Source of the DNA: Catonia carolina
Taxonomy: Eukaryota; Arthropoda; Insecta; Hemiptera; Achilidae
DNA length: 64,000 bases
Direction of reading: 5' to 3'
Assembly: GCA_035578175.1 (NCBI GenBank)
Contig: JAQMRL010000006.1
Location: 60,567,001-60,631,000 of the forward strand
Part shown: positions 21,304 to 31,708 of the stretch, piece by piece
Numbering within the stretch: the first letter of the stretch is position 1
Layout: every line of letters begins with the position of its first letter
Position numbers and translations under genes: made by a program
Notes under the pieces: model-generated
Database searches by the model: none
Told to the model about the DNA's origin: nothing
Seen by the model: only the letters and a program-made list of their open reading frames with translations

Positions 21304-22061
21304 TAACTAACAAAATTTCCCTAACATCAATAATTTCAAACAACGAAAGCAATGTCACAGAAATATAAACATTATTTTTAAATTTGATTTTCTGTTTTCA
21401 GATATTAATACGCAAAGTAATATTGTTTCGAACATTAAAAAATTATTTAAATCTCTGATGATTAAAATGTTACTGTTAGGGAAATTAAAAAAAAACTATT
21501 GAATATAAAGGAAATACATACTGCAACCATAAATGGGGTTTTCTTCGTCTTATCAGTGCCTATCAATTCCGAATACAGGCAACCATATTACGAGTAGCTG
21601 TCATTATTTTGTTGACAGTCGCCCTGAATAATTATGTTGAGTCATGATCATGATGTCTAGAATGGGATTTTTCCTTCGATTTGACACCAATGTCATGTAA
21701 ACTAATCAAAGTGCACCCAAGTTATGATTTCTGAAACTAATGGATCTTTTTAAACTGCCACCTTGATTTTAAGGTAAAATTAAAGTTACTCTGTTCAGAA
21801 TTTATTTAAAAAATAGCAATATTTCAGACAAAAGAAAGTTTTTCACTAATTTGGTACAGAAACAGAAATTTTCAAAGGAAGCCACAATCTTAATAAACCC
21901 GAAATGAGTACATGAAGGAATCCAAACAAAAATCGTAACGGCATTTTTAAAAAAATATAATTTTTGTATTCTGTTCTACAGCATTAGACCATTTACAGCG
22001 ACCCAAAACGCCATCCATTTTCATAGAACACGTTCTCCATATCTTAGACCCCTCCCCCATT
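21304..22061. other. No feature recognised
   Basis: AT-rich unique sequence. Confidence 0.45.
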
Positions 22062-22118
22062 CAATACTCGATCTGTTAGTTCCAGGGCTACAAAAAAAGT
22101 TAGGTTTCTTATCACATG

Positions 22119-22543
22119 TTGTTTAGGTCAACAGCAGAAAGACTGGTTTGAACCTGTAGAGGTTTTACTAAATAAAAACGAGAAGTGAGGTGGTTTACTA
22201 CTGCCTTCCTCACTGAGTTGAAAGAGTCTGCTTATCAGCTTGCCAGGCCCTCCGAAAAGCACCCACTTTCTACCCTGCAAATGACACCTTCACTTCATTC
22301 ACCACAGGGTCTGACTGTATAGTGAAATTCATTACTCTAAGAGGAAATAACTCTGACTAGTGTCTTTTACACCTCTACCTCTTCTGTTCTAAAATATTTC
22401 TTTACACCTCTACCTCTTCTGTTCTAAAATATTTCAGTCATATAATTAGCTGACTATGTGATAAGAAACAGAACTATTTTTTGTAGCCCTAGAACCAACA
22501 GATCGAGTGCATAATTTAACACTCCACCTGCCCGTTATGGGCA
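22119..22543 (-). mobile_element. RepA inserted head-to-head into RepA
   Basis: Target duplication TTCTTATCACATG at 22106-22118 and 22544-22556. Longer than other copies because a 35-bp block is tandemly duplicated (22366-22400 and 22401-22435). Confidence 0.9.
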
Positions 22544-22835
22544 TTCTTATCACATGTTCAGCCAATTATATGACTGAAACATTTAAGAACAGAAGAGGTA
22601 GAGGTGTAAAAGAGACTGGTCACAGTTATCTCCTCCGAGAGTAATGAATTTCATTATACAGCCAGAAACAGAGGTGATATGACGTGAAGGTATCATTTGT
22701 AGAATGGAAAGTAGATGCGTTTTAGTGGGCCTGGCATGCTGATAAGCATACTTTGCTACTCAGGGAAGAAGGAAAAGGGAAATTAGGTCACTCCTCGTTT
22801 TACTTCGTAAAGCGTCTAAAGGTTCAAACTAGCCT

Positions 22836-22974
22836 CAGGAATGGTCGGCCTGGGTCTGTACAAGACTACACCTCATTTACACGTCATACACATCATCCTC
22901 ATCTCATTGGGTCATGGGATTGCTTATTGCTCTCAATTGAACAGATTGCAACGTACACAAATTAGGAATAAAAA
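22836..22974 (+). mobile_element. SINE-F, 5'-truncated, in RepA
   Basis: Body plus A-tail, with AAACTAGCCT duplicated at 22826-22835 and 22975-22984. 5' truncation and an A-tail are signs of LINE-driven retroposition. Confidence 0.85.
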
Positions 22975-23005
22975 AAACTAGCCTTTCGTATGATGACCTA
23001 ATCAA

Positions 23006-23455
23006 AAACTAAACATAAAACTTTAAAAACACAATCTCTTTCAACCGAATTACAGATAAAACAATTCTTATCAATTATTTACCTCGTTCTACTACACCTT
23101 CCATCATTTACGTTATTTAAAAACTGACATTATCTCTGAATGTAATAATAAAAAGTAAATAGTAAAGCCTATTAATTTAACACTAGTATAATAATTTTAT
23201 CAGAGTATTAAGTGAAAGTGAACAATGCAATGTATAAATACATTAAACTACAAAGTTTATGTATTCTACACTTACTTAATAACTAACAAATGATAAGTGA
23301 AAGGGCAACGTAGGTATTAATTACGATGAGCTGCACTTTATTTAGCTTCATTCACCCTACAACGTTATCGTGTAACAATAAAACGATGAGTATTTCATTT
23401 ATAGTACTCGAAAGGAAAGAAGGCAGTTCCCAATAATTGTTTATGATAAAACCAA
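23006..23455. other. No feature recognised
   Basis: No frame or family match. Confidence 0.4.
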
Positions 23456-23535
23456 TAGAGTCGCCGCCTTTATTGGCCAGTAGATGCAGTAGCTACTAGA
23501 CTACGGTATGCTACCGAGAGGTCCCGGGTTCGATT
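23456..23535 (+). other. Degenerate tRNA-like sequence
   Basis: GGGTTCGATTCATGG fits a box B with a partial T-arm, preceded by a box A-like TTGGCCAGTAGATG. It probably is another SINE head; I cannot fold a complete cloverleaf with confidence. Confidence 0.35.
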
Positions 23536-23639
23536 CATGGCTAGGCTCTGGAATTGATTACAAAACCCAAAAATTCCGTAGCGTAACCAATAATAGATGC
23601 TAATGATCAACTATCTAAAAATAAACTAATTAAAAATTG

Positions 23640-24495
23640 ACATTAAAACAATACTTTCCTTCCCTATAAACTCATATTTTTTTCGAACTCGAGTTTTTAC
23701 CGAAAGTACACGTTTTCAGGTCCCCTGAACCCAAAAAACCTGTTTTTTTTTAGCGATTGATGTGTGCGTATGTATGAACAAAATATCTCAAGTTTGGAAT
23801 ACCGAACGAAGTTAACAATTGGAATTTAAGTTAGGTACCACTAGCGGACCCAATAAAAATACTTTTATCAAAATCGGTTCGGTGAACCGGAAAAAGTTTA
23901 TTCGTGCAATTTTTCACTTTTTGCGGTTTTCTCAAAAACTGTGTGATGTGTCCAAAATATGCATTTTAGAGAAAGGTGTATAGGCCTATAGCCTACTTAA
24001 AGTTGTATACAATTAAAAACTTTTATTTTAAACATCTTTTCTACAACGCTTAGTTTAAAGTCAGTTAGAAATATAATTGTATTTTGGATTAAAATCGATA
24101 TTCTAAATATATTTTTTTTAAATTGCTGTCTTAGTACACATTTTAGTAGCTTCCTCGTTGTAAAAAATTATGTTTTTTTAAGATTGTGGTTTTAATGTAT
24201 GCATTTTAGGGCAAAAGTTCAATAATTAATTACGTTGTAGGAAATTAAAAAACCCTAAAAATTTTATTTTAAACATCTTTTTAACAACTTAGCTGAATTA
24301 ATTGAAAAAATTGAATGTGAGTTAAGAGATTTTCTGTATTTTGGTCATTAAAATCGGTACAAATGGGATTTAAGATTGCGGGGTACATTTTATTTCAAAT
24401 TTTTTTTCAAGAGATTCCAGTTTAGCGTCAATTAGTGATATTCCGAATTTCAAACTTTTACACAGTTTGATTTTCCCGTCATTAAAATTAGGTAG
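23640..24495 (-). mobile_element. RepE, diverged copy
   Basis: Inverse of RepE: the GAACCCAAAAAACCTGTTTTT block, a short GT tract, then the modular body. Substantially decayed, so older than the copies near 20 and 54 kb. Confidence 0.65.
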
Positions 24496-24519
24496 CTACT
24501 GGTATTTTTTATATTATTT

Positions 24520-24917
24520 GTTGTTGTTGTTTAGGTCAACAGCCGAAAGGCTGGTTTGAAACCTGCAGAGGTTTTACTAAGTAAAACAAGGAGTGAGGTG
24601 GTTTACAACTGCCTTCCTCACCGAGTGGAAAAGTACGCTTATCAGCATGCCGGGCCCTCTGAAAAGCACACATTTTCCACTCTGCAAATGACACCTTCAC
24701 TTCATTCACCACAGGGTCTGGCAGTATAATGAAATTCATTACTTTCAGAAAAGATAACTCTGATTAGTGTCTTTTACACCTCTACCTCTCTGTCCTTAAA
24801 TGATTCAGTCATTTAATTGGCTGACCATGTGATAAGAAACAGAACTATTTATTTTAGCCCTGCAACGAACAGATTGGGTGTAAATAATTTGACACTCCAC
24901 CTGTCTGATCTGGGCAG
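24520..24917 (-). mobile_element. RepA with perfect 11-bp target duplication
   Basis: TTATATTATTT at 24509-24519 and 24918-24928. The 5' end reads CTGCCC on the sense strand and the 3' end (AAC)4. The family frame is present from 24739 leftward but shifts after about 57 codons. Confidence 0.92.
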
Positions 24918-24928
24918 TTATATTATTT

Positions 24929-25734
24929 ACTAATGATTAAACATCGTTTATATTTTGTTTTTATTATTTATTTTGGAAAGATACTAAAGATAAGATTTTT
25001 ATACCAAAGAAAATCAACCTGAAGACAAAGTACTGTAATTTATATGAAACAGTCCTGTAATGTTAATCATTTATTCAGAATAAAGTGGTTATTCTACGGA
25101 TGGATTCCTTTAAAAAAAGAAGGGAATCTCATTTGAACATTGTCTCTTAAAAGTTATGACGTCACAACAAAAGAATCATCTCCTTTCCTGATTAGCGCAC
25201 TATACATCAATAAATTTGAAATTACACAATCACACACTCGAATCATCATTATCTATTGTATTACATATTTTATTAATCTATTATCTATTTTCTATTATAT
25301 GCCAATGACCTAATAGTTAACAAGAATATTTTACACAATTAACATTAAATTACGGTAAAGAACAGTACATGTAATCTATTGTTTCCTATTTCCCATTCAT
25401 TATCGTCTTTAAACGAGTAATTTCGTAATAGTAATTTGTAATTGTCATTCTTACAATTTCCCATTATGTTTAAGTATAAAAGAATTTCTTCCATTTATTT
25501 AAAATTGTTATTAGCCTATTTATGAATTATGTCCTTGTAAATATATTAAGTATTGTTTTATTTAGCACTTGAAAAGAAACGTAGAGAAAGTGAAAATTAA
25601 ATTCTTTAATTTGCTAAACTAAGATCTTAGAACAGGTGTTTTTTATTGTCTAGTATTTTCCTTACTTAGTTACAACACATTTTATTGTTTAATTTTTTAA
25701 TAGATAAACTCTGATGACCACCAACGATGAGAAG
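24929..25734. other. No feature recognised
   Basis: AT-rich unique sequence. Confidence 0.45.
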
Positions 25735-26611
25735 TGTTGTTGTTTGGGTCATCGGCCGAAAGGCTGGTTTGAACCTCTAGAAGGCTTGACTGAAAAACTA
25801 AAATTGTGGTGGTTTACTATTGTCTACCTCATTGATTGGGAATGTATTATTATAAGCACTCCAGGCCCTCCGAAAAGCATATACTTTCCATCCTGCAAAT
25901 TACACCTTCACTTCAAATACCACAGGGTCTGGCTGTATAGTGAAACTCATTACTCTCAGAGAAAAAAACTCTGACTAGTGTCTTTTACACCTCTATTCTG
26001 TTTTTAAATGCTTCAGTCATATAATTGATTGACCATGTAATAAGAAAAAGAACTATTGGGTCTTTTCTGTTATTCCCCCCCCCCCAAGCATAATTTTTCA
26101 CATTTTGTGAATATTTCGTAAGCAACCTTACAGTGTTTTTACCGATAAAAACTGGCAAAATATTAAAAAAATTCTACATCAATATTCTTCAAATTAAGGT
26201 TAAGTATTGACAGCGTAAATACATTGGTTTTTCTCAACATTGTTACTGTATGTAATAATCAAATATGAACTCACCGAGTACATGACATCATTAAATTAAT
26301 TTAATATAATTTAATTAAATATTATTTAATAATTGTCAATAAATAGTTAAGGTTATCTTGAAAAAGAAAAAAACTTAAACGTTAACTAGAAAAATATTGA
26401 TGTGGTATGATTTTTTTAAATATTTTTCCCGTTTTTATCGTTAAAAATACTGTAAGAATACTTGTTGAATGCGAAATATCAACAAAATGTAAAAAATTAT
26501 GTGGGGGGGGGGGGGAATAACAGAAAAGACAAGAACTATTTTTTGTAGCCCTGGAACTAGCAGATCGAGTGTAAATATTTAACTCTCCACCTGCTGGTAA
26601 TGGGAAATTTG
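25735..26611 (-). mobile_element. RepA split by a fold-back element
   Basis: 3' part 25735-26057 and 5' part 26531-26611, interrupted by RepH. Confidence 0.8.
26058..26530. mobile_element. RepH: long-inverted-repeat element with C-run and G-run ends
   Basis: The first 100-odd bases are repeated inverted at the end: TCTTTTCTGTTATTCCCC at the left, GGGGAATAACAGAAAAGA at the right, with poly-C and poly-G runs of about 13 just inside. AAGAACTATT flanks both sides (26048-26057, 26531-26540). Long inverted repeats with a duplication near 10 bp fit a Mutator-like non-autonomous element, but this is not proved. Confidence 0.7.
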
Positions 26612-26639
26612 AATAAATAATAAATAAAATTAAAAAAAT

Positions 26640-26833
26640 TGGTCATGTAGTTAAGTTGGAGGATAAAATTTGGCTTCCGCTTATATAGAAGGCTGAAACT
26701 CGGCGGAGGTGTCCAAATATACATACTCGTACATCAAAATTACCAAATCAGAAAATCTTGATTTTGATTTAAAAATTATTGAAACAAAACAAAATCATAC
26801 CCGGGTATAGCCGGGACCGGGCAGCTAGTATTT
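26640..26833 (+). mobile_element. Helitron-like 3' end
   Basis: Ends in a short hairpin (CCCGGGTATAGCCGGG), then ACCGGGCAGCTAG followed by T, the hairpin plus CTRR form of Helitron 3' ends. The 190 bases before it match 32900-33104 (shared CGGAGGTGTCCAAATATAC-like and CCAAATCAGAAAATCTT phrases). No Rep/helicase; the 5' boundary is not found. Confidence 0.5.
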
Positions 26834-27292
26834 TCTAAACGTTAAACATTAATATTTAAAAAAAATCATCAATGGAGCATGTTAAATTACCATACAATAC
26901 TAGAGGTCACATGTTTCTATCAAATTAAAAAATAAATTACAATAATTCACAGTTTGACAGAAAAGGGAGGGAGAATTATAATAGTAATCAGTAAAAGATT
27001 GTGGTGATTGTTCTAAGAGGCTATTCTTTCAACGGAACACAACCGGTAGGTATATTGTATTATGTATAATCGACCTTGACAGATATTTCAGAAAAAGTGA
27101 GTCAGCTGGTCTCTGTTCTGGCACAACCGACGGACTGATCAAGCGAGAGAGCGTTTAGTAATGGTTGGGAAACCTAAACTACTTGTCAATTCGATTGGCG
27201 AGTGGAATATGTTCCTGTTGCATTTGTTCGACGCGCTAGTCCACCATTTTTACTTTTCCTTGTTCTATTCTACATGAATGTATTTGCCGATA
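26834..27292. other. No feature recognised
   Basis: No frame or family match. Confidence 0.4.
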
Positions 27293-27342
27293 ACAGACAG
27301 GTGGAGTGTTAAATTATTTGCACTCAATCTATTAGTTCAAAA
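27293..27342 (+). mobile_element. RepA, 5' fragment
   Basis: Only the first 50 bases, ending where RepH copy 2 begins. Confidence 0.6.
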
Positions 27343-27490
27343 GATAGTAAGGGTCTTTCCTGTTATCCCCCCTAAAGCATAATTTTCCACATTTTGTGAA
27401 TACTACGTATGCACCTTACACTATTTTTAAAGATAAAAACGGGAAAAATATTTAATAAATCATACACAAATACTCTTCAAGTTAAGGTTA

Positions 27491-27835
27491 ATTTTTGTTA
27501 TCATCAGTCTCTCGACTGGTTTGAAGCAGTTCTCCAAGCTATTTAATCTTGCCGTTTAAGAACGGGGTTTTGAACTAAGGCGTTTCATATTTACGTTATC
27601 TGCAACGCCCTATATCTTTTGTAATATGCTTTATATATTCTAACCTTTGCCTCCCCCTACAATTCCCTCCCTTAATACTACCCTCCATTATTGTAGATTA
27701 ATACCTGAATGTCTTAGGATTTGTCCCACTAGCCTATCCCTTCTTTTGACAAGATGTATGATTCTGGTAAGGCTGACTTAGTATAAGGAGGTCTTCAAGA
27801 GCTTCGAGAACACCAAGAATTTCGAGGTTAAATAT
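27491..27835 (-). pseudogene. RTE-like LINE 3' fragment
   Basis: Matches the 3' end of the LINE at 55947-57607, starting from CATCAGTCTCTCGACTGG. Heavily substituted; encodes no usable protein. It lacks the 7-bp duplication seen near the end of that LINE and so shows the normal TGATGA stop. Confidence 0.75.
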
Positions 27836-27940
27836 AGGTAGGGTAAAAAGATTGGTTTTTCTCAATATTATTACGATAAGTAATAATGAAACTCATTGAG
27901 TATATGAGATCATTTAATAAATTAATCATCAAATTAATTT

Positions 27941-28295
27941 TTTGTTGTTTAGGTCATCAGCCGAAAGCCTGGTTTGAACCTGTAGAGGTTTTACTAAGTA
28001 AAACGAGGAGTGAGGTGGTTTACCATTGCCATTGCAATGGAAAAGTACGCTTATCAGCATGCCGGGCCCTATGAAAAGCTCATATTTTTCACGCTACAAA
28101 TGAAACCTTTACTACATTCACCACAGGGTCTAGCTGTATAATAAAATTCATTACTTTCAGAGGAAATAACTCTGATTAAAGTCTTTTACACCTCTGCCTC
28201 TTCTGTTCTTAAATTATTCAGTTATTTAATTGGCTGACCATGTGATAAGAAACAGAACTATTTATTTTAGCCCTGCAACGAACAGATTGAGTGTT
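27941..28295 (-). mobile_element. RepA, 5'-truncated, in RepH
   Basis: AAATTAATTT duplicated at 27931-27940 and 28296-28305. It lacks the first 30-40 sense bases. 5' truncation favours target-primed reverse transcription. Confidence 0.88.
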
Positions 28296-28335
28296 AAATT
28301 AATTTAACATAATTAAATTAAATATTTTGTAGTCT

Positions 28336-28920
28336 GTTTAGATCTGCTGCACGGTTACATGGGATAGAGAACAGGCATTGTGGTTCTAGAGGTATCATTA
28401 TGAGAGAGTGGAAAGAATTACCTTTCATACGATAAAGTCTTTATCGAAGATATCATAACAGTTTGGCAACGTCCCCCGCCAATTGATTTTAGAAGGACTG
28501 TAGTAATGGCTAGAACCCTAGCATTAATATTATTATTAAACGAACGAAACCGCCTGCTGGCTGTTATAACATCGCATATGCCACGAATCGTACCGTAAAA
28601 CTATAATAACACACTACAGTATATTAAAAAAAGGGTTGGTCGAGATATAATTTGGCGCCAATTTTAACGAGTGTCAACACTGGAAACTTGCCCAAGGTTT
28701 TAACTCAACTAATTTTCAATGTTTCTTTTGTTGATACATAAACACATGCTTACATACATTTATAAAAATACATAAAATTATACTTCAAACTACCGAATCA
28801 AATTCATGACTGTTAGTGTTACAAATTACAGTTATGTACTTACAAATTAATATTAAACAAGTATTTATAGGACTTTCTTATAATTTGGCAAAAGAACGAA
28901 CGTACTTATATTATTACAAT
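28336..28920. other. No feature recognised
   Basis: Somewhat less AT-rich between 28340 and 28580; no frame or match. Confidence 0.4.
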
Positions 28921-29572
28921 TTTTTACTTTCTCTTGCCTATATGAATATATAGCAAGGTAAGTAGTCTATTATTTTCACGTCGATTTTTCAAAATCGAGT
29001 TTTCACCGGATCTACACGTTTTCAGACCCCCTGAACCCAAAAATTATGTTTTTAGCGATTGGTCTGTGTGTGTGTGAACAGAATTTTTCAAGAACGGAAA
29101 ATCGTAAAAACTTGAAACTTAAGTTAGATACTACTACCGGACCTGACACTAACATTTTCATTAAAATCGGTCAACCGGAAGTAGTAGTTTATTCGTGTAA
29201 TTTTTCAATTTTTTGCGATTTTCTCAAAAATGGCTCCTACGGATTTTTTTAAAATCGCCTCATTTACTAAATTTTTTATGCTCTACAAGATAGGGTAGGC
29301 GCCATGCCTGCCGAAAATCTTGGGGAGGCTGTTAGCTCGTAAAAAATTGTGTTTTTAAGATTTGGGCTTTAATATGGATTTTAGCGCAAAAATGTATATC
29401 ATAAAAGTTGTAGAGAATTTAAAATCCTACAACTTTTATTTCAAACATTTTTTTGTATAACGCTTAGTTTAGCGGTGATTAGCGATTTTGTTTCTTTTTC
29501 TCACAAAAACGTGTAAAAATCCATTTCTTTAAAATTTCAGCCTTATGCATTTCACGACTAATGATAATTACT
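28921..29572 (-). mobile_element. RepE, truncated copy
   Basis: Starts at the TTTTTACTTTCTCTTGCC end and runs through the microsatellite site (short GT tract at 29063) and one module, then stops. Confidence 0.8.
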
Positions 29573-29654
29573 AAAATGCTAATTAGTCCCGCATAACCCA
29601 AACTTTTAAAGGCAAGAAATTTAACTTCGGCAGAAAATTATTCGTTTTCATCTA

Positions 29655-29722
29655 TCATCCTTCTCATCCACTGCATTAGCAGTAATTTGCAAAACAGTCG
29701 GACATAAAACAAAAAAAAAACT
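29655..29722 (+). mobile_element. SINE-B tail fragment
   Basis: GCATTAGCAGTAATTTGCA, CAGTCGGACATAAAAC and an A-run; no head. Confidence 0.6.
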
Positions 29723-29734
29723 ACTCGTTTTACT

Positions 29735-29786
29735 TATTACAGACTCTAGAGGTTCAAACCAGCCTTTCGACTGATGACCTAAACAG
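29735..29786 (+). mobile_element. RepA 3' fragment
   Basis: Contains the TCTAGAGGTTCAAACCAGCC block and GATGACCTAAACAGC end only. Confidence 0.7.
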
Positions 29787-29789
29787 CAT

Positions 29790-30149
29790 TAAATGAAATT
29801 ACAGAGAAATGTCGAGAACAATATGTAATATTGTGCAGTAATTAATATTATTCTGTAAACCTATCTTTATTAAATTATTTAGTCTTAAAAAAGTGATTTT
29901 TTTTATAAAACCATACTTTGCGGTAACATTGCGTCATCGTTTTACTAGAACCACGTCCTGTAGTTGATGAACGAATAAATGAATTCCCAGAATAGTGAAA
30001 CTTTATTTCATTGGACACTGTTCCGTACTTTAACGACGCTACGTATTTAAATTATGTGGAATTATATGGCCTACTGTACGTACACACAATATTGAAACTA
30101 AGTAATCACCAAATTAAAAAAAAAAAACAGTATTTGAGGAACCGTTTCT
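29790..30149. other. No feature recognised
   Basis: AT-rich spacer before the GC-rich island. Confidence 0.4.
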
Positions 30150-30820
30150 GTTAAGGCCGGTTACGGATAATCGAGGTTTTAGCGTTTATACTGTCACCGC
30201 CACCCCTCCTAATTAATCATTTACTGTGTTGCCGGCCTTCAATACTTCTTCCGGCTTTTGTCGGCGCGGTAGGCCCTTTGGCGGCGTACCGACAAACCTT
30301 TCGGCTGCGCACCGACAGAGGCCTTTGTCATCAATTCCGATCCAGACACAGAGAGATTCACCACCAGATTCCACCAGTCTACAGCATCGACAAGACGTCC
30401 ACCACGGCACACGGCTACAGGACTCCAGCGAAGACTCATCGACGACCCCGCAAGAGAGAAGATGATCCTTCCGCTCACCGACCCGTCACCGTAAGACGCC
30501 GACCGGACCGTCATCGCCTGCTGATGCGAGCGATGCCCACAGCGGTCCCTCGACAGAGCCTTACGCCCACCGGACCCGACGAAGCAGCCATCGACGCACT
30601 ACTGCGAGGGAAGAAGATGTCTCCGCTGGACGACGAGTCGCCCAGCTCCTCGACCGCCACGACGACTACGACCGATGCTTTCCATCGAGACGACCACCGC
30701 TTAAACGGCCCTTTTCAGGGCCACCAACAATTAAAGGTTTAACTCGCCACTATATGTCGCCATCCGGTGACAATACGAAAACCTTTTCTAAATTACCTTC
30801 CTACATTATATAAATAAATT
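30150..30820. other. GC-rich island with overlapping open frames, identity unknown
   Basis: Base composition changes abruptly to GC-rich for about 550 bases. Three frames are open for long stretches, as expected when AT-rich stop codons are rare, so openness is weak evidence. Frame 1 on the plus strand (30226-30465, then after one TGA 30469-30816) reads as a Ser/Arg/Pro-rich protein ending in a plausible tail; the frame at 30278-30742 is Arg/His-rich. I recognise neither. Candidates are the Gag-like or 5' part of an unknown retroelement, or a decayed host exon. Confidence 0.4.
30707..30722 (+). other. Histone-type mRNA 3' stem-loop sequence
   Basis: GGCCCTTTTCAGGGCC is an exact match to the animal replication-dependent histone stem-loop form (6-bp stem, loop TTTC), followed by ACCAA as in histone messages. 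No histone is encoded upstream in any frame I read, so it is a decayed histone 3' end, a borrowed signal, or coincidence within a coding frame. Confidence 0.45.
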
Positions 30821-31495
30821 GTAGGTTCAGATAACAAAAAATAAATAAGTATATATTTTAACAGGGCGAAACACGTGCTTGAAAATACCTATTCCTTTTT
30901 TTAACAATACCATTCTTATAAGTGCATGGTATATATACAGGCAACTTGTATTTTAGAATGAAAATGTGTTTGTCTCGTGCTCTTGTTTTGAAAATGGGTG
31001 AAAAGGGTTGTTAGGTAAAAGGCAAAGAGGAATGGTTATTTGGAAGGGCATAGACCTCCTCTACAAAGAGCATTGTAGTCATCATTGTAAAAGAGAGGAC
31101 CCAGTGGGGGAGGCATGGTAGTAGTAATAGTAGAAAAAGAAAAAGTGTATAAAATAAGATCGGGAAATGAGGGGTGGTTCACAGTTTTGAATTACGACCA
31201 AAGCAAAAGTGTATGGTTTCGTAGGGAGGGGGATAATGATAGAAGAGGCAAAACAGCACGCGTACGAAAGTATGAACGCAACCCCCGCCACGAAAATGAT
31301 CCGCAAAAAATCCTCACTACTACTATGACTGGTTTTTTTATTTATTTTATCCCATACTAAGTAAACACAAGCATGTACGTACTATAGCTACTCCGAGAGC
31401 TCTGAATCCTGTAATAAAAGACATGTGTTTTTTCAGTAAAGATGTTTGTTTAATTTCCATTTCCTGATTCTTTATTCACATTCTTTAAAAAAATA
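30821..31495. other. No feature recognised
   Basis: Short overlapping frames near 31100-31360 on both strands; no similarity seen. Confidence 0.4.
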
Positions 31496-31496
31496 A

Positions 31497-31530
31497 AACT
31501 AGCAACCCTCGCTGCGCTTCACGGCAAACT
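31497..31530 (-). mobile_element. Possible Helitron-like 3' end
   Basis: On the minus strand it reads AGCGCAGCGAGGGTTGCTAG followed by T, a possible CTRR end. The hairpin is weak. Confidence 0.2.
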
Positions 31531-31639
31531 AAACTTAAAACGATTAACTTCTTACAAAAACTTACACATTGAAAGCAAAGACAACTGCACTATAAATAAA
31601 ACCAATTCTTGTGGAAACCACTAGGTAATGTGAAACGAA

Positions 31640-31708
31640 AAAAATATGGATTGCTCCAATCTATATTACAAGGAAGAATATTCGTACAACGTAGCGTTGG
31701 GAAAAGAA
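31640..31708 (+). pseudogene. LINE fragment
   Basis: Encodes a GLLQSILQGRIFVQRSVG stretch like the LINE fragment at 13640-13860. Cut by the mariner end at 31709. Confidence 0.5.

Larger units (their letters stand above)
22062..23005 (+). mobile_element. RepA host copy, interrupted twice
   Basis: Plus-strand RepA in three pieces (22062-22118, 22544-22835, 22975-23005), broken by a minus-strand RepA and by a SINE-F. Every junction is bounded by a duplicated target. Confidence 0.8.
27351..28335. mobile_element. RepH copy 2, twice interrupted
   Basis: Left arm 27351-27490, middle about 27836-27940 and a remnant 28306-28335 align with RepH at 26058-26530. A LINE fragment and a RepA lie between them. 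The C-run is only 6 bases here and the right arm is lost. Confidence 0.65.

Noticed and set aside
30239..30514. Minus-strand frames in the GC-rich island
   Set aside because: Openness is expected from base composition; no start context, domain or similarity supports them over the plus-strand frames.
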